This document shows, one piece after another, positions 42,862 to 52,662 of a stretch of DNA of 56,651 nucleotides. The notes under the pieces were generated by a model. That model did not search any database. It was not told the DNA's origin and saw nothing but the letters and a program-made list of their open reading frames with translations. The translations under genes and the position numbers were made by a program. Origin of the DNA: Paracoccaceae bacterium. GTDB taxonomy: Bacteria; Pseudomonadota; Alphaproteobacteria; Rhodobacterales; Rhodobacteraceae. Numbering within the stretch: the first letter of the stretch is position 1; every line of letters begins with the position of its first letter. The stretch spans positions 1-56,651 of the forward strand of contig JAJFIC010000075.1 of the NCBI GenBank assembly GCA_021775315.1, read 5' to 3'.

Positions 42862-43584
42862 TCATTCCGCCAGCAAGTCCATCGCCTCGCCCAGATCAAT
42901 CGCCCCATCATAAAGCGCGCGGCCTGAGATTGCGCCGTTTAGCGGTGCGCCGCAGTCTTTCAGGGCTTGCAGGTCAGCCATGGACGATACGCCGCCGCTG
43001 GCAATCACCGGAATGCTGACAGCGTTGGCCAATGCTGCGGTTGCCGCAACATTCGGGCCTTGCATGGCGCCGTCGCGGTTGATGTCGGTATAGATGATGG
43101 CGGCTACCCCGGCGTCCTCGAACTTACGGGCAAGGGCGGTCACCTCGATATCGGTTTCTTTGGCCCAGCCTCGGGTTGCGACCATGCCATCGCGGGCATC
43201 AAGCCCGACGGCGACTTGATCAGGGAAGGCGCGCGCCGCTTGACGAACCAGTTCGGGGTTTTCGACGGCTACTGTGCCAAGGATGACCCGCGCCAGACCT
43301 TTTTCCAGCCAGTTTTCAATCGTGGCCATGTCCCGGATGCCACCGCCAAGCTGCACCGGGATAGTGCAGGCGCGCAAGATCGCCTGAACCGGGGCTGCGT
43401 TCACGGGTGTGCCGGCGAATGCGCCGTTCAGATCCACCAGATGCAGCCATTCGCAACCGGCGTTCTGGAACTCTAACGCCTGGGCCGCCGGGTCGTCGTT
43501 AAACACCGTGGCCTTGTCCATTTCGCCTTTTAACAGGCGCACGCAAGCGCCGTCTTTCAGATCAATTGCGGGGTAAAGGATCAT
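42862..43584 (-). CDS. hisA: Phosphoribosylformimino-5-aminoimidazole carboxamide ribotide isomerase
   Basis: This 240-residue TIM barrel performs the Amadori rearrangement before HisF. The start [17 protein letters not shown] at 43584 holds the catalytic Asp. The second Asp is in [16 protein letters not shown], and the loops VQLGGGIRD and [10 protein letters not shown] bind phosphates. An in-frame extension to 43647 lacks similarity and was not used. The opposite-strand DUF2147 gene separates it from hisH. Confidence 0.96.
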   Translation of the reverse strand: MILYPAIDLKDGACVRLLKGEMDKATVFNDDPAAQALEFQNAGCEWLHLVDLNGAFAGTPVNAAPVQAILRACTIPVQLGGGIRDMATIENWLEKGLARVILGTVAVENPELVRQAARAFPDQVAVGLDARDGMVATRGWAKETDIEVTALARKFEDAGVAAIIYTDINRDGAMQGPNVAATAALANAVSIPVIASGGVSSMADLQALKDCGAPLNGAISGRALYDGAIDLGEAMDLLAE

Positions 43585-43722
43585 TGTTGGCCACCATGTT
43601 TTAATTGTGGTCGCTGTTAAACATATCACCAGCGATTTGCCAAGCAATCGGCCTTACTTAACGAAATGCTTGCGCATTTTCACGGTTTGGAGGAACATTG
43701 CAAAAAACAAAGGGAGAGAACG

Positions 43723-44109
43723 ATGAAAAAACTACTATTTATACTCGCACTTATAGTGGCTGGTCCGGCTATGGCCGCTGATCCGGTTGAGGGCATCTGG
43801 AAGACCGAGGTCGACGATGGCTCGTACGCCCATATCACCATGGCGCCTTGTGGTGCCAAGCTTTGCGGGATCATTTCGCGCACGTTTAATGACACGGGCG
43901 AATATCAGTCAGAAAATATCGGCAAAACGCTGGTGATTAACATGGTGCCGGATGGCGCAAATTTTTATCGCGGCAATGTCTGGCGTCCGTCAAATGACAA
44001 GATTTATATCGGTAAGATTGATCTTGATGGTGACAGTTTGTTCCTCAGGGGCTGTGTCGCTGGTGGTTTGCTGTGCTCCAAACAGACATGGACACGTGTG
44101 ACCAACTAA
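43723..44109 (+). CDS. DUF2147 exported protein
   Basis: This 128-residue periplasmic protein starts at the ATG at 43723, after AGGGAGAGAACG. Its signal peptide is KKLLFILALIVAGPAMAAD. The mature part is a lipocalin-like DUF2147 domain with the standard GIWKTEVDDGSYAHITMAPC, CGIISRTF and a conserved disulfide near the end (GCVAGGLLCSKQTW). It sits on the plus strand inside the minus-strand his genes and has no obvious link to histidine synthesis. Confidence 0.88.
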   Translation: MKKLLFILALIVAGPAMAADPVEGIWKTEVDDGSYAHITMAPCGAKLCGIISRTFNDTGEYQSENIGKTLVINMVPDGANFYRGNVWRPSNDKIYIGKIDLDGDSLFLRGCVAGGLLCSKQTWTRVTN

Positions 44110-44125
44110 CGCAATTGGATGCCCG

Positions 44126-44767
44126 TCAGGGTGCCCAACGCAAGAAATTGCCAATCAGCCGCAAACCGGTTGATTGGCTTTTTTCTGGGTGGAACTGAGT
44201 GCCGATGATGTTGTCGCGCCCGACAATGGCGGTGACGTCACCACCGTAATCACAATGCGCCAGTCGCTGGCTGGGATCACTTGCGGCCAGATGGTAGGAG
44301 TGCACGAAATAGGCGTGATCGCCGGTTTTGAGGCCCTCAAGCACCGGATGTGGCGCGTCGATCACCAGATCATTCCAGCCCATATGGGGAATTTTCAGCG
44401 ATTTGTCGCTTGGGCGCAGGGCCACAACTTCGCCCTTGATCCAGTCAAAACCAGCCGTGTTCAGCCCGTGTTCCAACCCGCGTGTGGCCATAAGTTGCAT
44501 GCCAACACAGATGCCCAGAAAAGGCACGGCGCGCGTAAGGACCGCATGTTCAATCGCCTCAAACAGACCTTGATATGCAGATAAACCAGCCCGGCAATCG
44601 TCGAATGCACCAACGCCGGGCAATACGATACGATCCGCTGCGGCAACAGCGTCCGGATCAGACGTGACCACCACGGGGCCACCGTCATGTTCGGCCGCCA
44701 TGCGCTGAAAGCTTTTCTCGGCCGAGTGCAGGTTGCCGCTGCCGTAATCGACAATAACCAGCGTCAC
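44126..44767 (-). CDS. hisH: Imidazole glycerol phosphate synthase glutaminase subunit
   Basis: This is a 213-residue class-I glutamine amidotransferase. The nucleophile Cys is in [15 protein letters not shown], and the late His and Glu are in [11 protein letters not shown]. The start is the GTG at 44767 ([19 protein letters not shown]), placed one base after the hisB stop codon. No ATG gives a plausible N terminus, so coupling to hisB is likely. Confidence 0.95.
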   Translation of the reverse strand: MTLVIVDYGSGNLHSAEKSFQRMAAEHDGGPVVVTSDPDAVAAADRIVLPGVGAFDDCRAGLSAYQGLFEAIEHAVLTRAVPFLGICVGMQLMATRGLEHGLNTAGFDWIKGEVVALRPSDKSLKIPHMGWNDLVIDAPHPVLEGLKTGDHAYFVHSYHLAASDPSQRLAHCDYGGDVTAIVGRDNIIGTQFHPEKSQSTGLRLIGNFLRWAP

Positions 44768-44768
44768 G

Positions 44769-45356
44769 TCACAGAATTCCTTTGGTCGACGGGATCGCAT
44801 CTGCCTTGCGCGGATCGGTTTCCAAGGCGTCGCGCAATGCGCGTGCCACGGCTTTGAACGCGGCCTCGGCAATGTGGTGGCTGTTCAGTCCAGCCAGTTT
44901 TTCCACATGCAGCGTGATGCCGCCATTCATGGCGAAAGCCGTAAAAAACTCGCGCACCAGTTCGGTGTCAAAGCTGCCAATTTTCGAGGTTGGCAGATCA
45001 AGGTTCCAAACCAGAAACGGACGGCCCGACAGATCAAGCGCGGCGCGGACCAATGCTTCGTCCATCGGCAATAGGCAGGCACCATACCGGCGGATGCCCT
45101 TTTTGTCGCCGACGGCCTGTGCCAACGCCTGACCCAACGCGATACCGACATCTTCAACGCTGTGGTGGTCGTCGATATGCAAATCACCGGTGCAGCGGAC
45201 CTGCATGTCGATCAGCGCGTGGCGCGCCAGTTGATCCAGCATATGGTCGAAAAATCCGATGCCGGTTTTGTTGTCATAAACTCCGGTGCCATCAAGGTTG
45301 ATTGTCACCTCGATGGCTGTTTCGGCGGTCTTGCGGGTGATTGTTGCTGTGCGCAT
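44769..45356 (-). CDS. hisB: Imidazoleglycerol-phosphate dehydratase
   Basis: This 195-residue monofunctional HisB is the plant and alphaproteobacterial form, without the phosphatase domain. Manganese ligands lie in [31 protein letters not shown]-type (here [19 protein letters not shown]) and [18 protein letters not shown]. It is the first gene of the visible his run, divergent from the GT2 gene across about 220 bp. Confidence 0.97.
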   Translation of the reverse strand: MRTATITRKTAETAIEVTINLDGTGVYDNKTGIGFFDHMLDQLARHALIDMQVRCTGDLHIDDHHSVEDVGIALGQALAQAVGDKKGIRRYGACLLPMDEALVRAALDLSGRPFLVWNLDLPTSKIGSFDTELVREFFTAFAMNGGITLHVEKLAGLNSHHIAEAAFKAVARALRDALETDPRKADAIPSTKGIL

Positions 45357-45577
45357 CCGGTTGTCTTTCCTGCATTAGGTTGCGCGTTCTTATAGGCAGG
45401 ATGCCGTGGGCTTGAAAAGAGCCGTAAAGGTCGCTGTTGCGGGCTTTCTTGCTATTGGGCGGAATATTTGCAAATAAAGGCCAAAGCGGGAAGTCGCGCA
45501 ATGGTCAGAATTTCCTTGCCATCCAGCAGGATATCGGGGATTTGGTCAGGATTATTTTGCCAGTAACGGAACCTGAT

Positions 45578-46690
45578 GTGACAACCGCACCGAAACCCAA
45601 CCATATCCCGGACCTGACCATCGTCGTTCCCTGTTTCAACGAGCGTGAAAACGTGCGCCCGTTGGTTGATTTGTTGGACAAGGCGCTGGCCGGGCTGGCA
45701 TGGGAAGTGGTGTTTGTCGATGACGACAGCCCGGATGGCACCGCTAAAGAAGTGCGCGCAGTGGGCCGGGAACGGTTCAACGTCAGGGTCGTGCATCGTA
45801 TCGGGCGGCGCGGTTTGGCCGGTGCCTGTATTGAGGGCATCCTGTCCAGCGTGGCGCCAGTTGTGGCCGTGATGGACGCGGATTTGCAGCATGATGAAAC
45901 CAAACTGGCGGATATGTTTGCGCTGTTTGCCGCTGACCCTGCGCTTGATCTGGTGATCGGGTCGCGCAATGTCGAAGACGGTTCCGTCGGGACCGGCCTG
46001 TCGGCGTTTCGCAAATGGGGCAGCGATCTGGCCACTTCAATGGCACGTAGGGCGCTTAAAATAACCGCAACTGACCCGATGAGCGGGTTTTTCATGGTGC
46101 GCCGGGAAAGCTTTAACACCGTGGTGCTGTCCTTGCAGCAACAGGGTTTCAAGATTTTGGCCGACATGCTGTCTGCCTCTAAAGGGTCATGGAAAATGCG
46201 CGAGGTCGGATACACCTTTCGCGAACGCCAACACGGGGAAAGCAAGATGGACAGCGCCGTGACGGTCGAATTCCTTAGCCTGCTGGCCGTGCGGATGACG
46301 GGCGGGCTGGTGTCGATCCGGTTTATTCTGTTCATGCTGGTCGGCCTGTCGGGGCTGGTTGTGCATCTGGGGGTTCTGCGCGGTATGCTGGGACTGGTCC
46401 CGGATCAGTTTGCTTTGGCCCAAACCGTGGCGGTGATCGTGGCCATGACTTCGAATTTCGTAGCCAATAACATGCTGACCTATAAGGATCGCGCCCTGAA
46501 AGGTCGCGCATTTTTTCGCGGTTTGCTGTCGTTTTACGGCGTGTGTTCGGTCGGGGCCGTGGCCAATATCGGTGTGGCAACGGCGGTTTTTGCCGTGCTG
46601 CCCTATTGGGCCTTTGCCGGGTTTTGCGGCGCCTTTATCGGCGCGTTGTGGAATTTCGTTGCCAGCGCGCTTGTGACGTGGAAATCATAG
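45578..46690 (+). CDS. Polyprenol-phosphate glycosyltransferase (GT2) with C-terminal GtrA domain
   Basis: This is a protein of about 370 residues. The GT2 domain (about 10-240) is of the dolichol-phosphate mannose synthase type: LTIVVPCFNERENVRPLV, VFVDDDSPDGT, and VVAVMDADLQHDE with the DxD. From about residue 245 a four-helix GtrA module follows (RFILFMLVGLSGLVVHLGVL). It makes a polyprenyl-phosphate sugar that serves GT39 enzymes such as the one 12 bp downstream. The GTG at 45578 is the likely start, because the longer frame to 45437 has no family similarity, though the RBS is weak. Confidence 0.9.
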   Translation: MTTAPKPNHIPDLTIVVPCFNERENVRPLVDLLDKALAGLAWEVVFVDDDSPDGTAKEVRAVGRERFNVRVVHRIGRRGLAGACIEGILSSVAPVVAVMDADLQHDETKLADMFALFAADPALDLVIGSRNVEDGSVGTGLSAFRKWGSDLATSMARRALKITATDPMSGFFMVRRESFNTVVLSLQQQGFKILADMLSASKGSWKMREVGYTFRERQHGESKMDSAVTVEFLSLLAVRMTGGLVSIRFILFMLVGLSGLVVHLGVLRGMLGLVPDQFALAQTVAVIVAMTSNFVANNMLTYKDRALKGRAFFRGLLSFYGVCSVGAVANIGVATAVFAVLPYWAFAGFCGAFIGALWNFVASALVTWKS

Positions 46691-46702
46691 TCAGGGGGCC
46701 TG

Positions 46703-48247
46703 ATGCGCGCAAAGATCTGGGACATTACGGAACCTGAGACGTCTTCAGGGCCAAATAACCAGACCGGCGCAGCCGAGTGGGCCATTCTGCTACGGATCAT
46801 ACTGGCAGCACTTGCCTTCAAGCTGTTGATTGCACTGATCTTGCCGCTGGGGCTGGACGAGGCTTATGCGATCGCTGTTGCGCGTGAATACTCCCTTAGC
46901 TTTTTTGACCACCCGCCTTTGTCCTTTTGGGCGCCAGTTTTCGCGGCTGATCTGACCGGATTGGAACACCGCCTGATATTCCGCCTGCCATTTCTGCTGG
47001 CGGGGGTGGTGACGACGGCCCTGATGTATCTGGTCGGGAAAGAGCTTGCCGGCAGGCGTGCAGGGCTGTGGACAGCGCTTTTATACGCCGTGGCACCGTT
47101 TTTCCTGATTTCCGGTGGGTTTATGGCCGTGCCGGATGGTTTGCTGAACCTTGGGCTGGCTGCCGCGGTTTTGGCATTGATGAAAATCGTCAGGGCCGAG
47201 GGCAAAGCGCCATTTGCCTATTGGGTCTGGGTCGGGCTTGCTATGGCTTTTGCGCTGGCGTCAAAATATCAGGCAGCCTGGCTGCCCATTGCGGTTTTGC
47301 TGTTTATGATCGCAACACCAAAGGGTCGCACGTGGTTTGCACAACCGGGGCCGTGGCTTGCTGGCGTGCTTGGGCTGCTGGGCCTGTTGCCGGTGGTTTT
47401 GTGGAATATCGAAAACAACTGGGCGTCTTTCGCGTTTCATACTTCGCGTGCGGGCGGCGGTCTGAGCCCCGGCAACCTGATCTGGATGATTGTGGCGCAA
47501 AGCCTGTTTTTACTGCCGACCGGGATGATTGCCGCCATTGCGGGCCTGCGTTTGGCGATGAAACACCGCGCGGATGCGGCTTGGGTTTTGCTGGCGCTGG
47601 TGGCGCTGGGGCCGATCCTGATGTTCAACTACATCTATTTTACCTCACAAACCTCGCTTGCCCATTGGTCGATGCCGGGCTGGATGTTCGCCCTGCCGCT
47701 GGCCGGTGGCTGGTTGGCGAGCGGTACACGCAAAGCGGCCCGGCGACATCTGCGGTGGTCGACAGGGTTTTTTGTGGTGATCTGGCTGCCTTTGCTGACG
47801 TTGGTGGTCCACAGCAATACCGGGTTTTTGACCCGGTCATTTTATGACCAGCCGCCGAAATGGGATCAGACATTGGAAACCTTTGACTTTGGCGATCTGC
47901 AAAGCGCGTTGAAACAGCGCGACCTTTGGGACCGGACTGAGGTGTTCATGGCCACAACATGGGCCTATGCCGGAATTTTCGACACAGCACTGGCCGCGCA
48001 AAAACCGATGCGGGTGTTTCACACCGACAACGCCCATCATTTTGCCTATCTCAGCGATGCCAAGGCCACCGGTCAGGCCTTGTATCTGGCGGCAACCCAG
48101 CTCAAAGACGCCGCTGCGACCGAGGCGCAAGTGCTTGCAAACGCCCGCATATTGGACGCAACGGCAGAACTTCTGCCACCAATCATCCTGACACGCGGCG
48201 GCCAACCCTATATACAGATCACCTTGGTCGGGCTGAACGTGAAATAA
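46703..48247 (+). CDS. GT39/ArnT-like membrane glycosyltransferase, partner of the GT2 gene
   Basis: This is a 514-residue polytopic protein. The N-terminal loop has the PMT_2 motif LPLGLDEAYAIAVAREYSLS followed by FFDHPPLSFW, with the catalytic Asp-Glu. About 11 helices follow and a soluble C-terminal part runs from about 385 (PPKWDQTLETFDFGDLQSAL). It starts 12 bp after the GT2 gene, so the two probably form a donor-synthesis and transfer pair that decorates LPS, lipid or protein outside the membrane. Confidence 0.9.
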   Translation: MRAKIWDITEPETSSGPNNQTGAAEWAILLRIILAALAFKLLIALILPLGLDEAYAIAVAREYSLSFFDHPPLSFWAPVFAADLTGLEHRLIFRLPFLLAGVVTTALMYLVGKELAGRRAGLWTALLYAVAPFFLISGGFMAVPDGLLNLGLAAAVLALMKIVRAEGKAPFAYWVWVGLAMAFALASKYQAAWLPIAVLLFMIATPKGRTWFAQPGPWLAGVLGLLGLLPVVLWNIENNWASFAFHTSRAGGGLSPGNLIWMIVAQSLFLLPTGMIAAIAGLRLAMKHRADAAWVLLALVALGPILMFNYIYFTSQTSLAHWSMPGWMFALPLAGGWLASGTRKAARRHLRWSTGFFVVIWLPLLTLVVHSNTGFLTRSFYDQPPKWDQTLETFDFGDLQSALKQRDLWDRTEVFMATTWAYAGIFDTALAAQKPMRVFHTDNAHHFAYLSDAKATGQALYLAATQLKDAAATEAQVLANARILDATAELLPPIILTRGGQPYIQITLVGLNVK

Positions 48248-48301
48248 CCCGGCCCGGCATGCGTTGCTGGGACTGTGTTGTGACTGATAACGGGGGATTG
48301 T

Positions 48302-48376
48302 TGGAGCGGGCGATGAGATTCGAACTCACGACATCTTCGTTGGCAACGAAGTGCTCTACCACTGAGCTACGCCCGC
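48302..48376 (-). tRNA. tRNA-Gly (GCC), CCA encoded
   Basis: On the minus strand the acceptor GCGGGCG pairs with CGCCCGC. The D arm GTAGCTCAGTGGTAGAGCA, the anticodon arm CTTCG-TTGCCAA-CGAAG with GCC, and the T arm GTGAGTTCGAATCTCAT are all standard. CCA is encoded. Confidence 0.96.
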
Positions 48377-48458
48377 CTCCTTGGGTGAGGCGTGATTTAG
48401 CGAACCTTCCCGTCCCCTGCAAGCGGAAAAGGCATGCGAATGTGAAAAACTCGCCGAC

Positions 48459-49175
48459 CTATTGCATCGCACGCCGTCGCGCAGCCCGGATCAGGTTCAG
48501 CGCCTCGACGGCACCGGCGAAAACCATGGCCGCATAGATGAAACCGCGCTCGATATGCTGATGCAATCCATCGGCAATCAGCGCCATGCCGATCATCGCC
48601 AGAAAGGCCAAGGCCAGCATTTTGGTCGACGGGTGGCGTTCGACGAAACCGGCGATTGGTTCAGCCGCGACCATCATGATCAGCACCGCGACCACAACGG
48701 CGGCAATCATCACCTCCAGATGGTCCGCGATGCCGACAGCGGTGATGACGCTATCAAGTGAAAACACCAGATCAAGCACGATGATCTGCGCCAGCACAGA
48801 CATGAATCCAGACGCTCCGCCACGCTCTTTTTCGGCAACCGGTTCCATTTCGGCAAAGATTTCGCTGGATGATTTGTAAAGCAGAAAGAAACCACCGGCC
48901 AGCAACAGCAGGTCGCGCCAGCTCAGGTCATAGCCGCCAAGCGTGAACAGTGGCCTTGTCAGGCTGACAATCCAGGCGATCGAAAACAGCAGGCCAACCC
49001 GCATGATCATGGCCCCACCAAGGCCCAGCATCCGGGCAGAGCGACGTTGATGTTCAGGCAGCCGCGAGGCCGTAATGGAAATGAAGATGACGTTATCGAC
49101 GCCAAGTACAATTTCAAGAACGGTCAGCGTCAGGAACGAGGCCAAGACGGCGGGATCAAAAAGCAGGTCTATCAT
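48459..49175 (-). CDS. TerC-family integral membrane protein
   Basis: This 238-residue protein has about seven helices. The TerC hallmarks are LEIVLGVDNVIFISI near residue 22-36 and the second acidic motif IVLDLVFSLDSVITAVGIADH. The family is linked to metal (manganese, tellurite) handling and to secreted-protein metalation. AAAGGCCGACC precedes the ATG. It stands alone after tRNA-Gly on the same strand. Confidence 0.93.
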   Translation of the reverse strand: MIDLLFDPAVLASFLTLTVLEIVLGVDNVIFISITASRLPEHQRRSARMLGLGGAMIMRVGLLFSIAWIVSLTRPLFTLGGYDLSWRDLLLLAGGFFLLYKSSSEIFAEMEPVAEKERGGASGFMSVLAQIIVLDLVFSLDSVITAVGIADHLEVMIAAVVVAVLIMMVAAEPIAGFVERHPSTKMLALAFLAMIGMALIADGLHQHIERGFIYAAMVFAGAVEALNLIRAARRRAMQ

Positions 49176-49230
49176 GGTCGGCCTTTGCGTTTGTGTTAGT
49201 GCGCGCTACTGCGCCATCAGATGGCGCGGA

Positions 49231-50340
49231 TCAAACCCCAAGCAGCGCAAACAGATAGGGCAGGGGATGGGTAATGCCAATCGGGCCCAGCGGCAGGACA
49301 TAGGCCAAAAGCAGCAGTTTTCGGTAAGTTGGCGCGAAAATATCGGTGTTCTCATGGCCATCCCGGAACCTTAGGGCAATGACACAGATACAGGAAAACA
49401 GGATCAGCGCCGTCCAGCGGGCGTAATCGACCCCAAGGGCAAACATGGCGAGCGTCGCAAACGGCGCCAGAAACAAGAGGTCAGTTTTCAGAGTGTTGGC
49501 CGCATAGAACCAGCGCAGGAACAGATACGGCATCACGGTGTAAAACAGCAGGATCAGATAGTGGAATTTGCGCAAAAACAGCGATGGCTGGATGATCTCG
49601 CGCGACCAGACTGAACTGGCCAGTGACACGTTTTCCGGCAGGATCAAAGCCGGGTCAATATCGGCCCGACCAAAGCCGAGGATCAGCCCCGCCGCAAGGA
49701 TCGGCAAAATACCGGTCAACAGTAAATTGGTATGACGGCGCGGGGTTGCGTGGTCTTTCTGATCCGTGATCCACGCATAGGCCAGCACCACTGGAATGCC
49801 GTAAACCACCACCGCTTCGTGGTTCAGAACCGCCACAAATAGCAATAGACCGGCCAGCAAAGGTCGCTGGCGTCCGACACAGATCAGCGCCAGAACCACG
49901 AGAATCAGGTTCAGATGGTCGTAGCGGCCAAGGTCAAAGCCAAGCTGCATAAACCCCGTCGGCGCGATCAACAGCACCGCCAGCAGCGGCCAAAACCCTG
50001 CCCGGCGCGCCCTATAAAGGACGGCAAGTACCAGCGCCATGAACAGCACCGATAACGCGATGTCATAGCCAAACATCAACAGATATTCACCCTGACCGCC
50101 ATCCTCTAACGCGCGCATCAGCGGTGCCAAAACCGACCCGGCCAGTCCGCGTTTTATAAAGCCAAAGTCAAAATAATTCATGTGGAAATGGGTCATATTC
50201 CAGATCAGCGCATCAAAATTCTGATCCGTTTTGAAATACTTCACCACATATTCAAGCAGACCAACCGTAAGCGACAACAAGCCCAGCAACAGGGCGCGCC
50301 GATAGGAAACGCTTGCGAAAATCATTCCAATCCTGCTCAT
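49231..50340 (-). CDS. Polytopic membrane protein of unknown function (possible polysaccharide or glycosyltransferase-C type)
   Basis: This is a 369-residue protein with about 10 helices. AGAGGTCGAAA precedes the ATG. Motifs worth noting are NYFDFGFIKRGLAGSVLAPL near residue 54-73 and LGFDLGRYDHLNLILVVLAL in the middle. The acidic FDLGRYDH after a helix is reminiscent of GT-C enzymes, and the gene is close to other glycosylation genes, but the family was not recognised. It may modify a surface glycan. Confidence 0.7.
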   Translation of the reverse strand: MSRIGMIFASVSYRRALLLGLLSLTVGLLEYVVKYFKTDQNFDALIWNMTHFHMNYFDFGFIKRGLAGSVLAPLMRALEDGGQGEYLLMFGYDIALSVLFMALVLAVLYRARRAGFWPLLAVLLIAPTGFMQLGFDLGRYDHLNLILVVLALICVGRQRPLLAGLLLFVAVLNHEAVVVYGIPVVLAYAWITDQKDHATPRRHTNLLLTGILPILAAGLILGFGRADIDPALILPENVSLASSVWSREIIQPSLFLRKFHYLILLFYTVMPYLFLRWFYAANTLKTDLLFLAPFATLAMFALGVDYARWTALILFSCICVIALRFRDGHENTDIFAPTYRKLLLLAYVLPLGPIGITHPLPYLFALLGV

Positions 50341-50521
50341 TTTCGACCTCTGTTATTCTGTTGTTATTCTGTGTCGTTGCCTGTGGTTTACAGATTTGCG
50401 GTCATCTTGGCTTGAAGGCAAGAAATTTGTGGCGTGATGCGCCTGTCTTGTTGTTGCGGCAAATCTGGCAATCCGTTCCGGCCAACCCGCATTGACCCAG
50501 CACCTGAATTCCCCTAAACGA

Positions 50522-50582
50522 GGGCCGTGGCGATTTGTAACCGGATTGTGGGCCACGTTAAACAAGTCCACTAAAGAGGTCG
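50522..50582 (+). promoter_or_regulatory. SAM-II riboswitch upstream of metZ
   Basis: The P1 stem is CGTGGC (50526-50531) with GCCACG (50552-50557). The conserved loop bases GATTTG and GGATTG follow the first strand, TTAAACAA the second, and CTAAA lies near the 3' end. ACC at 50540-50542 can pair with GGT at 50578-50580 as the SAM-II pseudoknot. The class is typical of alphaproteobacterial met genes. It senses S-adenosylmethionine. Confidence 0.85.
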
Positions 50583-50592
50583 CGCAGAGATG

Positions 50593-50624
50593 CCCCCGAC
50601 CTGTTCACAGTGCGGGGGTTTTTT
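50593..50624 (+). terminator. Intrinsic terminator between the SAM-II riboswitch and metZ
   Basis: The stem CCCCCG / CGGGGG is followed by TTTTTTA, 30 bp before the metZ ATG. It is the expression platform of the riboswitch. An alternative helix, AGGTC (50577-50581) with GACCT (50598-50602), overlaps both the pseudoknot strand and the base of the terminator. Confidence 0.85.
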
Positions 50625-50652
50625 ATTGCCTCCGCATAAATGGAGAGATGCG

Positions 50653-51834
50653 ATGAGTGACAATTGGAAACCCAAAACCAAACTGGTTCATGCAGGCAGT
50701 CGCCGCAGCCAGTACGGTGAAGTGTCCGAGGCGATTTATCTGACCCAAGGCTTTGTTTATGACACCGCTGAGGCCGCCGAAGCCCGCTTTGTCAAAAGTG
50801 GCGATGACGAGTTCATTTACGCCCGCTACGGCAACCCCACCGTGCGGATGTTTGAAGAACGGATTGCAGCCCTTGAAGGCGCCGAAGACGCCTTTGCCAC
50901 GGCCTCGGGCATGGCGGCGGTCAACGGGGCTGTGTTTTCCGCCCTTAAGGCGGGTGATCACGTTGTGTCGGCCAAGGCATTGTTTGGCTCGTGCCTTTAC
51001 ATCATCGAAACCTTGTTGCCGCGATTTGGTGTCGAGGTGAGTTTTGTCGACGGCACTGATCTCAATCAATGGCGCGCGGCTGTGCGCCCTGACACAAAGC
51101 TGTGTTTTCTTGAGGCGCTGTCAAACCCGACGCTTGAGGTGATTGATATTGCCGGCGTGGCAGACATTGCGCATGCCGCCGGGGCGTTGTTGATGGTTGA
51201 TAACGTGTTTGCCACCCCGATTTTTCAGCGCACGCTGGCGCTGGGCGCGGATGTGGTGATTTATTCAGCCACCAAACATATCGACGGGCAGGGCCGGTGT
51301 CTGGGCGGTGTGGTGTTGGGGCAGCGGGACTTTATCCGCAACGTGCTGGAACCCTATCTGAAACATACAGGCGGTGCTTTGTCGCCGTTCAATGCTTGGG
51401 TGATGCTGAAAGGTCTGGAAACGCTGGATCTCAGATGCCACGCGCAGGCCGATACGGCGCTGGTGCTGGCGGAAACGCTGGAAGGCCACGCCAAGCTTGC
51501 GCGTACGATCTATCCGGCACTGGCCAGTCATCCGCAACAGGCCTTGGCTGCGCGTCAGATGGAAAAGGCGGGCACGGTTCTGTCGTTGGACATCAAAGGC
51601 GGGCAGGCGGGGGCTTTTCGGTTTCTGAACGCTTTGCGGATTATTCTGATTTCCAACAACCTTGGCGATACCAAGTCACTGGTGACCCATCCGGCGACCA
51701 CGACGCATCAACGGCTGACGGGCGAACAGCGGGCCGGTCTGGGCATAACGGATGGTCTGGTGCGCGTTTCGGTTGGGCTTGAGGATGTAGATGATTTGCT
51801 GGCCGATATTCAAAACGCATTGGCACAGGTTTAA
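50653..51834 (+). CDS. metZ: O-succinylhomoserine sulfhydrylase
   Basis: This 393-residue PLP enzyme makes homocysteine directly from O-succinylhomoserine and sulfide. The ATG at 50653 (SDNWKPKTKLVHAGSRRSQY) follows GGAGAG, while the longer frame starts inside the terminator hairpin. The PLP lysine is in VVIYSATKHIDGQGRCLGGV, and ARYGNPTVRMFEERIAALEG is the family block. The SAM-II riboswitch upstream gives feedback control. The genome also carries metY at 15770, so two routes to homocysteine may coexist. Confidence 0.94.
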   Translation: MSDNWKPKTKLVHAGSRRSQYGEVSEAIYLTQGFVYDTAEAAEARFVKSGDDEFIYARYGNPTVRMFEERIAALEGAEDAFATASGMAAVNGAVFSALKAGDHVVSAKALFGSCLYIIETLLPRFGVEVSFVDGTDLNQWRAAVRPDTKLCFLEALSNPTLEVIDIAGVADIAHAAGALLMVDNVFATPIFQRTLALGADVVIYSATKHIDGQGRCLGGVVLGQRDFIRNVLEPYLKHTGGALSPFNAWVMLKGLETLDLRCHAQADTALVLAETLEGHAKLARTIYPALASHPQQALAARQMEKAGTVLSLDIKGGQAGAFRFLNALRIILISNNLGDTKSLVTHPATTTHQRLTGEQRAGLGITDGLVRVSVGLEDVDDLLADIQNALAQV

Positions 51835-51990
51835 CAACTTAAGGTTGCTATCTTTACAGGATGATAATCTTTTAGTAGCGTAAGATTCGGGGCGTTACCG
51901 AAACCACGCTATGAACCGTCGCATTTGGCACTGGTATTTTCGCACCAAAACGCCCAGATGTTGCTTTCAGGTGAAACCGAAGGGGAAGAC

Positions 51991-52629
51991 ATGAATATTC
52001 ATGACCCGGCTATTGAAACCGAACACGAAAACACCGCACCCGTGCAGCGACCCTCGCGCGCTGAGGCGGAAGAGGCAGTGCGCACCCTGTTACGCTGGGC
52101 GGGCGATGACCCGACGCGCGAAGGCTTGCTTGACACCCCCGGTCGGGTGACACGGGCCTATGGCGACTGGTTCCGGGGCTATGACGAAGACCCGGCCGCG
52201 ATGTTGCAGCGCACCTTTGAAGAGGTGGCGGGCTATGACGAAATGGTCGTGCTGCGCGATATCCGCTGGGAAAGTTATTGCGAACATCACATGGCACCGA
52301 TCATCGGTGTGGCGCATGTGGGTTATATCCCGACCGAGCGCGTGGTGGGTATTTCCAAACTGGCGCGGGTGGTTGATGCTTTTGCCAAGCGCTTGCAGGT
52401 GCAGGAAAAGATGAACGCCCAGATTGCCAACACCTTGTTTGAGGTTTTGCAGCCACATGGCGTGGCCGTTGTGCTGGAGGGCGAGCATCACTGCATGTCG
52501 ACCCGCGGTGTGCACAAACCCGGTGTGTCGATGGTGACGACCACCATGTTGGGTGAATTCAAAACCGACCGCGCCTTGCGCCGGGAATTCATGGATATCA
52601 TCGGCAACCCGGTCAATCGCGCGGGTTGA
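51991..52629 (+). CDS. folE: GTP cyclohydrolase I
   Basis: This 212-residue enzyme makes 7,8-dihydroneopterin triphosphate, the first step to tetrahydrofolate. The start is at 51991, with AGGGGAAGAC upstream. The zinc ligands are seen in [12 protein letters not shown] and [12 protein letters not shown], and the GTP-binding block is [20 protein letters not shown]. Folate is the acceptor for the one-carbon units of the demethylases in this window, but the genes are not linked. An AATCTT/AAGATT inverted repeat lies upstream at 51866-51887. Confidence 0.96.
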   Translation: MNIHDPAIETEHENTAPVQRPSRAEAEEAVRTLLRWAGDDPTREGLLDTPGRVTRAYGDWFRGYDEDPAAMLQRTFEEVAGYDEMVVLRDIRWESYCEHHMAPIIGVAHVGYIPTERVVGISKLARVVDAFAKRLQVQEKMNAQIANTLFEVLQPHGVAVVLEGEHHCMSTRGVHKPGVSMVTTTMLGEFKTDRALRREFMDIIGNPVNRAG

Positions 52630-52662
52630 ATGGCTTTGGAATAGTTTGATCTGGTCAGATCA

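Noticed and set aside
47068-47847. 259-residue open frame on the plus strand
   Set aside because: It is an alternative frame inside the GT39 gene, whose own frame carries the family motifs.
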